Shown: positions 8,157 through 15,060, counted from the first letter of the stretch. The stretch: DNA of 20,899 nt from CAYUCE01 sp964443275 (GCA_964443275.1 CAYUCE010000031.1:1-20899), one strand, 5' to 3'. Numbers and translations: made by a program. Notes: generated by a model not told the origin, from the letters alone.

Positions 8157-9068
8157 TTAGGTGAGGCCAAAGGCCTCTGAAATCACCCTTCCCTCCCAGT
8201 TTTCAGGCGCCGAAATTTCCAAGGTGAACAGTCCGGTGGGGGCGGTATCATATACGTTAACTACCCTTTGGATAAGATAATTACTCTTTATTTGAGGGCC
8301 GTTGATTATCCAGGGGATGGTTAGATCGAGGGGATCATCCGTCCCGTGAGTGGTACCGTGACCACCGTGATCAGAAGTGACGATGATAGCGGTTGAGTCA
8401 TCTATTCCCATAATATAGAGAACGCTAAGGATTTTTCCAATAGCTCTATCTGCTCTTTCAATCCCTTTTATTTGTTCATCCGATAGCCAGCCGTATTTGT
8501 GACCCAAACCGTCCGGATCGGGAAGATGAATAAAAACTAGATTGGGTTTTTCTAAAACAATATATTTCCAAGCTGCTTCGGCAATTGTTTCTAAATCTTG
8601 GCCAGGATAATCTAGGAAGTCCACCGTCCCCGGTTTAGCTAAGTGCTTTAACTTTTCTTTGCCTATAAACATGGCTGTAATTAGCCCATGCTGATGAGCT
8701 ATTTCAAATATAGTTTTGACTTTTACGTAGCCCTTTGACGGATTCCAATAATTCCACTCGATTCCATGCCTTTCCGGGGTTACCCCGGTTAACATAGAGA
8801 CGTGTGCGGGGAGAGTGCTCGACGGCAAGATAGTTTGTGCTTTCGGAGTGTAGGAACCATTTTCAGAGAGGGAGTCGATGTTAGGAGTATCAGCTTCCAA
8901 GAGTGCATCCGGTCTTAAGCCGTCAATACTAATGATTAGAAGATGGTTAGCAGAGTTTGGAAATCCGCTAGTATATCCTAAATAAAAGATTAATAGGAAG
9001 GAAAGTGTTGAAAGGATTAGAATTTTTCTTACATAAAAAAGCCTGAGTTTTAAGAGATTATTATTCAT
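8157..9068 (-). CDS. Membrane-anchored type I phosphodiesterase/nucleotide pyrophosphatase family protein
   Basis: This 303-residue alkaline phosphatase superfamily enzyme should act outside the membrane. An N-terminal hydrophobic anchor or uncleaved signal (about residues 16-37, FLLIFYLGY) is followed by SIDGLRPDAL (metal-binding D), the nucleophile region SSTLPAHVSMLTG (Thr), HLPDPDGLGHKYG (D and H ligands), SDHGGHGTTHGTDD (D, H, H ligands) and a C-terminal PTGLFTLEI segment. All expected two-metal ligands are visible. It is shorter than eukaryotic NPPs but normal for small bacterial members. The ATG overlaps the last 8 bp of the DUF84 gene, so translation is coupled, with an AGGCG element about 8 nt upstream. 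Natural substrates in this family range from nucleotides to phospho-headgroups; the specific one is unknown. Confidence 0.87.
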   Translation of the reverse strand: MNNNLLKLRLFYVRKILILSTLSFLLIFYLGYTSGFPNSANHLLIISIDGLRPDALLEADTPNIDSLSENGSYTPKAQTILPSSTLPAHVSMLTGVTPERHGIEWNYWNPSKGYVKVKTIFEIAHQHGLITAMFIGKEKLKHLAKPGTVDFLDYPGQDLETIAEAAWKYIVLEKPNLVFIHLPDPDGLGHKYGWLSDEQIKGIERADRAIGKILSVLYIMGIDDSTAIIVTSDHGGHGTTHGTDDPLDLTIPWIINGPQIKSNYLIQRVVNVYDTAPTGLFTLEISAPENWEGRVISEAFGLT

Positions 9069-9588
9069 AAAGTTCGCCTTTAATTCTGGGAATCAGGGCC
9101 ATTAGGACTGCCTGTTCACATAATTTTGTGCGGGTAAGCAACCCTTTCGATAAATACCCTATCGCTCCCTGCTTTCCCCCCAGGTTTTTCTGACCCGATA
9201 TTTGGTTCATGACTTGCCCTACCGTTTGTCCATTTTTTACTTCTGTAAGCACTTTTTTCGGATATACGAAACCTGGGCCGTGGCCGATAGTTATTTTCTT
9301 TGAATCATCGATGATAGCACAGTACTGGACGTCAAAATGGGTTTCAAGATAAGGATTCCAAATGAGACCGGCTTCTATTCCCACTCCAAAATTGGCATCA
9401 GTTAAAGCTTTTTCCGCTCTTTTAATTGCCCCTTTGATTACTTGCTCGCCAAATGGCTGCTCCGGCACCCCGGTATCGACAGCTATCTTCTTTACCTCTA
9501 CTTCATTTCCAAATACTTTTCTGAATACGTTCTCTACCGCTTTTTTCTTAACCCGATTTTCGGTTCCTACATGTACTTTCATCTCCAT
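9061..9588 (-). CDS. yjjX: DUF84/YjjX family inosine/xanthosine triphosphatase
   Basis: This 175-residue cytosolic house-cleaning phosphatase probably hydrolyses (d)ITP and XTP to diphosphates, as shown for E. coli YjjX. Family motifs are the N-terminal VGTENRVKKKAV, TGVPEQPFGEQVIKGAIKRA, VGIEAGL (acidic metal ligand) and GGKQGAIGYLSKGLLTRTKL toward the C-terminus. Its length fits the family. Two starts two codons apart are possible (MEMK or MK); a GAGG element lies just before the first. It overlaps the phosphodiesterase gene by 8 bp and follows the oxidoreductase gene after 79 bp. Pairing with a phosphodiesterase suggests nucleotide sanitation or salvage, which is inference. Confidence 0.85.
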   Translation of the reverse strand: MEMKVHVGTENRVKKKAVENVFRKVFGNEVEVKKIAVDTGVPEQPFGEQVIKGAIKRAEKALTDANFGVGIEAGLIWNPYLETHFDVQYCAIIDDSKKITIGHGPGFVYPKKVLTEVKNGQTVGQVMNQISGQKNLGGKQGAIGYLSKGLLTRTKLCEQAVLMALIPRIKGELYE

Positions 9589-9667
9589 TCGCCTCGCAAA
9601 CTACCTTTAAATTCTGTAACACTCCCCAACCTCACTCATTATATAACTATCTTTAAATTCTTGATGC

Positions 9668-11008
9668 TCATTTCTCCCCTATTAAGGCATTTTCAGCCGC
9701 TGTTATTATCGGGTAACCAATGGGGGATGCAGTTAGCATAGGCTGTGTACCTATCTGTAAGGTGGCAATTTCATCCACAGTTGACCTCGTGTTTATCAGG
9801 GTGGCAATTATATTTACTAGTTCGGCTGTGGTTGAACCCCCCATGACTTGACCTCCAATTAGATCGCCTGTATCCTGATTGAAAACTAGCTTGACCTCTA
9901 CTGAGTGCACGTTAGGCATGCTGCCGGGATGTTTATCTACCGTCTTTGCTGTTCCCACCAGAGGATTATAGCCAGCTTCATAAGCATCCCGCTCCACCAG
10001 CCCTGCTCCTCCCGAGGAGAGGTCTCCCACGCAAGTGGAGTAGACCCCGATAATCCCTTCATTTTCTACCTCGTTATCATATAAGTTTGCCGCTGCAATT
10101 CTGGCTTCTCTGGCTGCGATTGTAGAAAGATGTAATTTTGTAGGCTGGTCGGTAAAAAAGGACCTCTTTTGAGCACAATCCCCCACCGCAAAGATGTCCT
10201 TCTCGCTGGTTTGCATGTATTCATCAACCCATATTCCGTTTTTGTTGGTTTCAAGCCCCGCTTTCTCGGCCAGAGCCAGGTTTGGATTGGATCCAATACC
10301 TAACAGGACTAAATCACACTCCAACTCATCTCCGCTTTCTAAAACTACTTTTTCAGCTTCGGTATTTCCAACGATCTTTTTTGCTGTGCTGTTGGTCTCT
10401 AAATTGACCCCTATTTCTTCGAGCTTCTGGCCAATTCTTTTGCAAAACTCCTCATCGTGAGCCAGTTGAAGGCAGTATGATAGCATCTCCACTATAGTTA
10501 CCTTAAGCCCCATCCTCTTTAGTTCATCGGCAAATTCGACCCCGATATAACCCCCGCCAATAATTACTACATCTTCTACTTCATCACTTTTCAGTCTGGT
10601 TGCCAAATTCTCCAGATAGTCTGCATCTTTTTTAATATCGAATACATTCTCCAAATCCATACCTGGAATGGGAGGGACTATAGGTGAGGATCCGACGGCC
10701 AGGATTAGCTTATCGTAGGTATAGTTCTCACCTTCTTTAGTAGTAACACTCTTGTTATCCTTATCTATGGAAGTCGCTTCATCTATCTGTAAAGCTATAT
10801 CATTACCGGATAACAATTCATCCGGCAGCAGGTTTTTATCAACTGAGCCCAAGGTTTCAAAAATATAAGGAATTCCGCAGGGAACCAGGGCCCTTTCATC
10901 TTTTCTTAAAAGGGTGATATCCACGTCCCGGTGGAGTTTTCTGACCGTAAGTGCAGCAGTCAAACCACCTGCACTTCCTCCAATAACTAGTACTTTTGCA
11001 TGTCTCAT
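9668..11008 (-). CDS. FAD-dependent pyridine nucleotide-disulfide oxidoreductase (CoA-disulfide reductase/NADH oxidase type)
   Basis: This 446-residue cytoplasmic flavoenzyme has an N-terminal FAD fold VIGGSAGGL (8-16), a single active-site Cys (C44) in LVPCGIPY, the ATG-like LILAVGSSP motif (about 101-109), an NAD(P)H Rossmann loop VVIIGGGYIGVEFADEL (about 147-163), and the second FAD motif IFAVGDCA (about 269-276). A dimerisation domain covers the C-terminus. One conserved Cys rather than a CxxC pair places it with CoA-disulfide reductases, NADH oxidases and peroxidases, not glutathione reductase-type enzymes. The ATG has a strong AAGGAGG site. It heads the minus-strand series with DUF84, phosphodiesterase and MFS genes. 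A role in thiol or oxygen detoxification would suit an anaerobe, but the actual reductant and substrate are not decided by sequence. Confidence 0.88.
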   Translation of the reverse strand: MRHAKVLVIGGSAGGLTAALTVRKLHRDVDITLLRKDERALVPCGIPYIFETLGSVDKNLLPDELLSGNDIALQIDEATSIDKDNKSVTTKEGENYTYDKLILAVGSSPIVPPIPGMDLENVFDIKKDADYLENLATRLKSDEVEDVVIIGGGYIGVEFADELKRMGLKVTIVEMLSYCLQLAHDEEFCKRIGQKLEEIGVNLETNSTAKKIVGNTEAEKVVLESGDELECDLVLLGIGSNPNLALAEKAGLETNKNGIWVDEYMQTSEKDIFAVGDCAQKRSFFTDQPTKLHLSTIAAREARIAAANLYDNEVENEGIIGVYSTCVGDLSSGGAGLVERDAYEAGYNPLVGTAKTVDKHPGSMPNVHSVEVKLVFNQDTGDLIGGQVMGGSTTAELVNIIATLINTRSTVDEIATLQIGTQPMLTASPIGYPIITAAENALIGEK

Positions 11009-11630
11009 TTTTAGACCTCCTTATTTTATGTTTTTATAAAAGGTTTTGTATCAAGACGCTTTATCAGTGCTGGTTTTTAATCCAGCTAAAACGTACAAAT
11101 ACCAAAAGGGGAAAACAATGATCCGATGCTAACTAGGTAAAAAGAAATTATACAAGGGAGCAGAAAAATAGTCAAAATCGCGACTTTGCAGAAATTAGCG
11201 GATGAAAGCTATAGTATCTCCTGATCATAGTATGACATTTAGCTCTTGCCAAACTATATTCTTACTTATTATGATAGTCGCAGATAATGGAAAACTTGAA
11301 TGGAAGCCTTTAAAAGACGGAAATTGATGATCAAAGGGGGGAGGGAAAATTTGTATTTGACAAAGAAATGATATAATTTAGCGTTACAAATATGAAAAAG
11401 GTGTTAAAGTGACTCCCGAAAATATATAAGCTGTCTAGGGGATAGGAGTTGCCACTAGAAAATATTCAAGAATAGCCGTGATGCCCGAGAAGATGAAGAA
11501 TACGTTTAAATAAATTGGGGAATTGGTTCAACAGTTTTCAGTCGGTAAGTCATAGAGACCAATCAAAAATGTTCAATATATTCGATCCCTAACTTAAGGT
11601 ACCATAAATTATAGTTATTTTGAATAGCAA
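11009..11630. other. 622-bp divergent intergenic region, no convincing gene
   Basis: This gap separates the minus-strand oxidoreductase gene from the plus-strand methyltransferase gene. It holds the oxidoreductase RBS, a 5-bp GCTGG/CCAGC hairpin at 11069-11086 without a T-run, and a TTGACA (11357-11362) with TATAAT (11372-11377) only 9 bp apart, too close for a normal sigma-70 promoter. One 41-codon plus frame (11202-11327) exists without a ribosome binding site. The stretch is stop-rich in all frames and looks like decayed or purely regulatory DNA. Confidence 0.5.
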
Positions 11631-12167
11631 ATGAAGGAAGGGCTGGAGGAGCATGTAGTTGGAAAGTTAGCTGAAATAGGCATGCAAGAAGGTCAAACAG
11701 TATTGGATTTTGGGTGTGGTTCAGGTAACTACACTATTCCCGCCGCAAAGGTAGTGGGAAAATCAGGAACCGTCTATGCAGTGGACAAAAGCGAGGATAA
11801 GCTAAGTGATGTTAAAAAAAGAGCTGAAGAACGGGGATTAAGAAATATACGTTTTAAACAAGTATCTGAAGTGGATGATATCGGGTTGGCTGATGGTTCA
11901 GTGGATGTGGTCTTACTTTACGATATCTTTTGGTACTTTCCTTTAACTGATCCCAAATTGGATGAATTACTGGATGCCATTTATAGGGTTTTAAAACCTT
12001 ACGCTTTAATTTCAGCTTACCCCAAGCATATAGATGAAGATAAGCTAAAAGAAAAGATAGAATGCGCCGGCTTCACTTTAACTGGTCAGAACTGCGGAAC
12101 AGTTCTACATGAGGGTAGGCCTGAGGAGGGTTGTCTTCTAAATTTCAGGAAAGTAGGTAATTTGTGA
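11631..12167 (+). CDS. Class I SAM-dependent methyltransferase, short N-terminus
   Basis: This 178-residue protein has a clear SAM-binding Rossmann core: motif I VLDFGCGSGNY (24-34), an acidic end of strand 2 in VYAVDKSEDKL, GLADGSVDVVLLYDIFWYF (motif IV region) and YRVLKPYALISAY (motif VI). The sequence resembles bacterial methyltransferases of the type VLDxGCGxGxFTIPAAKxVG. Family members usually have about 15-25 more N-terminal residues. Here a TAG lies two codons before the ATG (11625-11627) and there is no Shine-Dalgarno sequence, so the gene may be 5'-truncated or poorly expressed. Substrate is unknown. It opens the unusual 11-16.5 kb region. Confidence 0.75.
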   Translation: MKEGLEEHVVGKLAEIGMQEGQTVLDFGCGSGNYTIPAAKVVGKSGTVYAVDKSEDKLSDVKKRAEERGLRNIRFKQVSEVDDIGLADGSVDVVLLYDIFWYFPLTDPKLDELLDAIYRVLKPYALISAYPKHIDEDKLKEKIECAGFTLTGQNCGTVLHEGRPEEGCLLNFRKVGNL

Positions 12168-12227
12168 TTAAAAATTAATGATACCCCTCAAAAAAATGAG
12201 CTCTAACCGGCGTCCTTATTATATTTA

Positions 12228-12323
12228 GTGAATAGAGTTGTTTTACTAGTTGGAGGTTCAATATCTATTCTCAGTGGGTGGTTTGTAGGCCAATACGGAG
12301 AGGTTTTTCACCAATGGAGATAG
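12228..12323 (+). CDS. Possible 31-residue hydrophobic small ORF overlapping the next gene
   Basis: A GTG-initiated frame encodes a short peptide with one hydrophobic segment (VVLLVGGSISILSGWFVG) and ends at TAG 12321-12323, overlapping ATG 12314 of the membrane protein gene. This could be a leader that couples translation, a small membrane protein, or a remnant of a longer gene. The GTG has no ribosome binding site, and GGAGG at 12252-12256 lies inside the frame, so support is weak. Confidence 0.25.
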   Translation: MNRVVLLVGGSISILSGWFVGQYGEVFHQWR

Positions 12324-12940
12324 TGAAAAAATTCAAAAAGTCGATTACCTTAGTTGGATTAACGTTGCTTATCTTTTCCCTCTATCAAAATCTGGTATTA
12401 AAACAATCTCATTTTTATAGCGCTTTTTCCCTGGGAATGTTCATTATCCTGGTAGTAATCCGCAGTAGGATATCAAAAGAAGGTTTGTTTGAGGGATGGA
12501 ACTTTAAAAGTATAATTTTATTTTGGTTGATACTTTTAATTATCTCCATTTGCATAGATATGATTGGGATGTCCTTGGGTTACTGGTATTACCCCCATTA
12601 CCAAACAATCGATCATATTCTTAAGTATCCGTTGGAATGGGTAATCGCCCTTCTTTATCATATGCTTTCCTTGCTAATTGGTAAAGAGATATTTAAACGC
12701 CTGGGGTGTAGCAATCTAATTTCGTTTCTTTTAGGCTTATTAATTTTTGTGACTCCAGTTGGGTTTTTGACCGAATCTCTAAACCTGCAGGTGGATTCCT
12801 GGAAGGTAATAGATATGCCTTTCACAAACTACAAAATAGGAAGTTATTGGCTGGTGTTTCAGACTCTAGGCTATTGGCTCATGGCGGTTATCCCGTTGTG
12901 CATTTATAAGTTGGTAGATACAGATCTTGCCAGAATTTAG
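12314..12940 (+). CDS. Polytopic membrane protein, unrecognised
   Basis: From ATG 12314 the product is 208 residues. I prefer this start because GGAGAGG (12297-12303) lies 10 nt upstream; the same frame extends to GTG 12278, adding 12 non-hydrophobic residues. Hydrophobic segments lie near residues 11-29, 35-50, 66-90, 104-124, 134-152 and 178-200, so about six helices. Polar landmarks inside the membrane part are D82-MIGMSLGYWYYP, E108 and a TESLN segment near 153-157. The D-x(6)-G-x-W-Y pattern recalls small polytopic proteins of the lycopene-cyclase/carotenoid type, but the match is too thin for a call. It converges with the HAD fragment. Confidence 0.65.
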   Translation: MEIVKKFKKSITLVGLTLLIFSLYQNLVLKQSHFYSAFSLGMFIILVVIRSRISKEGLFEGWNFKSIILFWLILLIISICIDMIGMSLGYWYYPHYQTIDHILKYPLEWVIALLYHMLSLLIGKEIFKRLGCSNLISFLLGLLIFVTPVGFLTESLNLQVDSWKVIDMPFTNYKIGSYWLVFQTLGYWLMAVIPLCIYKLVDTDLARI

Positions 12941-12972
12941 CAATATAATCATCAAATAGACCATTATTTATA

Positions 12973-13242
12973 TCAATACCCATATTCATGTAAATCGCTC
13001 TTGATTTGCTCTATATCCTTGGACAAAATTCCGTTTAAACCCTGTGATTTACCCATATCTATAAATTCTTGATGATCATCGATGAAAACCGCTTCTGGAG
13101 GTTCACATTTAAGTTTTTTGATCAATACTTTGTAAAATTTCATCTCTAATTTACTGTATCCAACATTGTAGGATAGGACAAAATCATCGAAATCATCCAT
13201 TAACCCAAAACTGGCCTGAAGAGATCTCCGAAAGCTTTGCAT
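12973..13242 (-). pseudogene. HAD-superfamily hydrolase, C-terminal fragment
   Basis: The 89-residue frame matches only the last third of a HAD-IA type hydrolase. A conserved Lys-region helix (YSKLEMKFYKVLIKKL) is followed by the metal-binding motif IV in PEAVFIDDHQEFIDMGKSQGLNGI. The N-terminal DxDxT nucleophile motif and the cap are absent. A TAA lies two codons upstream of the ATG, and the DNA beyond it on this strand shows no recognisable N-terminal half. Full HAD-IA proteins are ~200-230 residues, so this is most likely a remnant rather than an active enzyme. Confidence 0.65.
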
Positions 13243-13280
13243 GTTTTAAAGATACGTTAACCAAGGGAATATGTAATAGC

Positions 13281-13475
13281 ATGGGTGAGAATTTTTATAA
13301 TGAAACTTTAGCAGAATGTTGTGAGCATTTTTGCATAAACCGAAAAAAGGACGCTCGTAAAAAACCTCATGTTATCGAACGAATCATTAATAAAGCTAAG
13401 GCTTCTAGGAAACACTGTGAAGTACTGGAAGAAATTGTTCGAAAAATCGTAAATCTGAAAGAATCTGAATCATAG
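13281..13475 (+). CDS. Small hypothetical protein, 64 aa
   Basis: I do not recognise this protein. It is charged and predicted mostly helical, with a Cys-rich start (ECCEHFCINRKKDARKKPH) and a basic/acidic C-terminal helix (KHCEVLEEIVRKIVNLKESES). The best upstream purine run, AAGGGA, is about 13 nt from the ATG, longer than ideal, so the start is uncertain; the frame stays open upstream without another ATG. Its stop is 21 bp before the first copy of the 203-bp repeat, the same arrangement as the 59-residue gene before the second copy. Confidence 0.42.
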   Translation: MGENFYNETLAECCEHFCINRKKDARKKPHVIERIINKAKASRKHCEVLEEIVRKIVNLKESES

Positions 13476-13496
13476 TTCACAGCTTTATATCTTCCT

Positions 13497-13699
13497 CTGT
13501 CTTCGACCAGCCTTTTCTGCAGAAAATGGCCATCTAAAATCCAGAGCATCCCAAAAGCCCATGCCTTCCTGGGGAAGGCCTCTCTTTTTACTGGTTATAT
13601 TTATCCATAAATCGAGACCTTTGGTATCTAGTCCTAAAAACAAGAGACCTAAAGAAACAACCTTGCGAAAGCGGAATAAAATCAGCAAAATAGAAGAGG
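13497..13699. repeat. 203-bp direct repeat, copy 1
   Basis: This element recurs at 14598-14800 in the same orientation. The best-kept blocks are TGGCCATCTAAAA to CCCATGCCTTCCT (about 13527-13570), TTATCCATAAATC followed by GAGACCTTTG and TCTAGTCCTAAAA (about 13601-13638), and GAGACCTAAAG through TTGCGAAAGCGG to AATAAAATCA (about 13644-13684). The minus-strand frame through this copy (13485-13688) is open, but in the other copy it has several stops and the changes do not favour third codon positions, so I read it as non-coding. A perfect 14-bp palindrome (TTTTCTGCAGAAAA, 13513-13526) exists only in this copy. I do not recognise the element. Confidence 0.88.
13563..13589 (+). terminator. Hairpin plus T-run inside repeat copy 1
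   Basis: GCCTTCC (13563-13569) pairs perfectly with GGAAGGC (13573-13579) around a 3-nt loop, followed after five bases by TTTTT (13585-13589). It could terminate plus-strand transcription from the 64-residue ORF. The T-run is slightly distant from the stem, so efficiency is unsure. Confidence 0.4.
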
Positions 13700-13790
13700 T
13701 CAGTCCAAGGTGAGTTCAAAAAGCGCAGATTGTGAAACGGCAAAAATACTGACATACCTAAAAGGGTACAAAAAATAGGAATTTTTGATA

Positions 13791-14402
13791 ATGGGTAGCA
13801 ATAAAGACAGACAGGTCCCAGTTTTCATAGATACAATTCCAAACTTATTACAGTCTTCACTGTCTGAGGAACGAAAAAAAGAAGCGATCCGCGAGGGTTT
13901 TGATTCAAGATTAGAGGACATTATTGAGCGATATAGTTCTCTCCCAGCATTGATGATTCAACCCGGTGAATACTGTTGGCTTCTCAAGGAGGCTCGATGG
14001 TTGTATATTCTGGGTTATTTTTACTCATGTGTTGCAATGTGCGGAATTACAGCTGAACGAATTCTCAAGGATATTTTTACTGGACATTTACTGATTATTA
14101 AAGGTAATCAAGCCGAGTTCCCAAATGATAAAATGGGTAGAAGATTAGAAAAATTTGGTGCTAGAAGAATTTGTCAATTCCTGATTAATGCCGAGATTTT
14201 GGATCAGAGTTTAAAATCGGATTTTAAGAATTTAGGTGAGTTGAGAAACGAATATGCTCATGCAGGCGGTAAGCATCCTCAAAAAGATGCTCGCAAGGCT
14301 ATTGATCACCTGCATACGATTGTTGAAGGGACTGTCTCCATATTGAAGGATTACAAAATTCAAGATGGGAAGCTGGTATCTAAACGAGCTAAGGAGGAAT
14401 AA
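13791..14402 (+). CDS. HEPN-like protein with RX4H motif
   Basis: The 203-residue product is soluble and largely alpha-helical. Near the C-terminus is LRNEYAHAGGKHP, in which R152 and H157 form the RX4H motif of HEPN-superfamily RNases; an aromatic helix pair (WLLKEARWLYILGYFYSCVAMCGITAERILKDIF, about 63-96) resembles the DUF4145-type/HEPN core. The ATG is preceded by AGGA 10 nt upstream; a TTG two codons earlier is possible. The stop overlaps the start of a 59-residue basic gene (TAATG), with AAGGAGG just before, showing strong coupling. Both lie between the two 203-bp repeats. A toxin or RNA-targeting role is inferred from the motif and context only. Confidence 0.6.
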   Translation: MGSNKDRQVPVFIDTIPNLLQSSLSEERKKEAIREGFDSRLEDIIERYSSLPALMIQPGEYCWLLKEARWLYILGYFYSCVAMCGITAERILKDIFTGHLLIIKGNQAEFPNDKMGRRLEKFGARRICQFLINAEILDQSLKSDFKNLGELRNEYAHAGGKHPQKDARKAIDHLHTIVEGTVSILKDYKIQDGKLVSKRAKEE

Positions 14403-14581
14403 TGAATAAAAAAACGGTAACTTCTCAAAAATCTAAAGATGTCAAAAAAAAGCGTCTTCTTGAAGCGAAGAGAGAATTTCAGAAGATTCAAAAGGAAATT
14501 GAACCCTTTATAAAGCGCCGGAATTTCAAACGACACTCAACCGCAGGTAAATGGTTTCAAACATCAGATTTCTCTGTATGA
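14402..14581 (+). CDS. Small basic protein, 59 aa, coupled to the HEPN-like gene
   Basis: The ATG overlaps the TAA of the preceding gene by one base (TAATG) and has a near-perfect AAGGAGG site (14391-14397), so it is very likely translated. The product is strongly basic: a Lys-rich N-terminus (SKDVKKKRLLEAKREFQKI), a central helix (KEIEPFIKRRNFKRH) and a short C-terminal STAGKWFQTSDF tail. I do not recognise it. Tight coupling to an RX4H protein, small size and high charge suit an antitoxin, RNA-binding partner or chaperone of the HEPN-like protein, but that is inference. The stop is 16 bp before repeat copy 2. Confidence 0.6.
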   Translation: MNKKTVTSQKSKDVKKKRLLEAKREFQKIQKEIEPFIKRRNFKRHSTAGKWFQTSDFSV

Positions 14582-14597
14582 ATTTGGATTTTAATGT

Positions 14598-14800
14598 CTG
14601 TCTTTGACGAACCCTATCAGCAAAGAGTGGCCATCTAAAAATACAGAGCATCCCAAAAGCCCATGCCTTCCTAGGAGGCCTTCCCTTTTCTACTGAGGCA
14701 ATTTATCCATAAATCGAGACCTTTGATATCTAGTCCTAAAAGCGAGAGACCTAAAGAAATAACCTTGCGAAAGCGGAATAAAATCAACAAAATAAAAAGG
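14598..14800. repeat. 203-bp direct repeat, copy 2
   Basis: Direct repeat of 13497-13699, about four fifths identical by eye, with small indels. Inside it GCC-T-T-C (14665-14670) pairs with GGAGGC (14674-14679), keeping the hairpin of copy 1 although the sequence changed and shortened, which hints that the stem matters. The minus-strand frame seen in copy 1 is broken here by several stops. It begins 16 bp after the stop of the 59-residue gene. Confidence 0.88.
14665..14690 (+). terminator. Hairpin plus pyrimidine tract inside repeat copy 2
   Basis: GCCTTC/GGAGGC forms a 6-bp stem (one G-U) with loop CTA, followed by a C/T-rich tract with TTTT (14686-14689). It would terminate the HEPN-like/59-residue transcript. 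The stem is weaker than in copy 1. Confidence 0.3.
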
Positions 14801-14879
14801 TGTAATGTAGAAGTAAAAACTTGATCCCATGAAGACAGAAGACCGTTTTAGGATGAGGTACTTTCAGATAAGATAGCCA

Positions 14880-14935
14880 ACTTACGACAAACTAGCGACA
14901 CGACTTACGACATCCTTGCGCCATTAGTTGCGACA
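14880..14935. repeat. Five tandem decamers spaced 11/12/11/12 bp
   Basis: Direct repeats begin at 14880 (ACTTACGACA), 14891 (ACTAGCGACA), 14903 (ACTTACGACA), 14914 (CCTTGCGCCA, degenerate) and 14926 (AGTTGCGACA). The consensus is ACTTRCGACA. The spacing averages 11.5 bp, close to one helical turn, so all copies face nearly the same side of the DNA, as in operator or iteron arrays. The array ends 125 bp before the MNT/HEPN pair, making an operator for that pair the simplest idea. Confidence 0.7.
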
Positions 14936-15034
14936 TCACGCTGAAACAAAGCAAAATCTTTAGGAAATCACCTTTTGGAAAGCTGTCGGAATATTTGGAA
15001 TTTTGTTTTATCACTTTCAAAAGCTATCGGGGAA

Positions 15035-15053
15035 TGTTACAATACGTAAGGTG
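15035..15053 (+). promoter_or_regulatory. Extended -10 box and RBS before the MNT gene
   Basis: TGTTACAAT (15035-15043) fits an extended -10 (TGn plus TACAAT); TTTCAA at 15015-15020 is a poor -35 at 17-bp spacing. AAGGTG (15048-15053) lies 7 nt before ATG 15061. Start of transcription would fall within the RBS, giving a very short leader, so the promoter call is tentative and the RBS call firmer. Confidence 0.3.
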
Positions 15054-15060
15054 AAATAAG

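Noticed and set aside
11025..11054. Minus-strand promoter TTGATA-18-CATAAA for the oxidoreductase
   Set aside because: The implied transcription start would fall within the AAGGAGG site, leaving almost no leader.
11202..11327. 41-codon plus frame with a faint NifX/dinitrogenase-cofactor-like look
   Set aside because: No RBS, no convincing motif, and it lies in stop-rich DNA.
11349..11377. Sigma-70 promoter TTGACA...TATAAT
   Set aside because: The boxes are 9 bp apart; no acceptable -35 lies 16-18 bp upstream of TATAAT.
13485..13688. 67-residue minus-strand frame through repeat copy 1, starting with an FRFRK motif that recalls DUF4236
   Set aside because: Starts at TTG without an RBS, the resemblance ends after five residues, and the equivalent frame in copy 2 has several stops with changes not concentrated at third positions.
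13497..14800. Integron attC sites as an explanation of the gene-then-repeat pattern
   Set aside because: The repeats are too long, lack GTTRRRY/RYYYAAC core sites and are not overall imperfect palindromes; no integrase is present.
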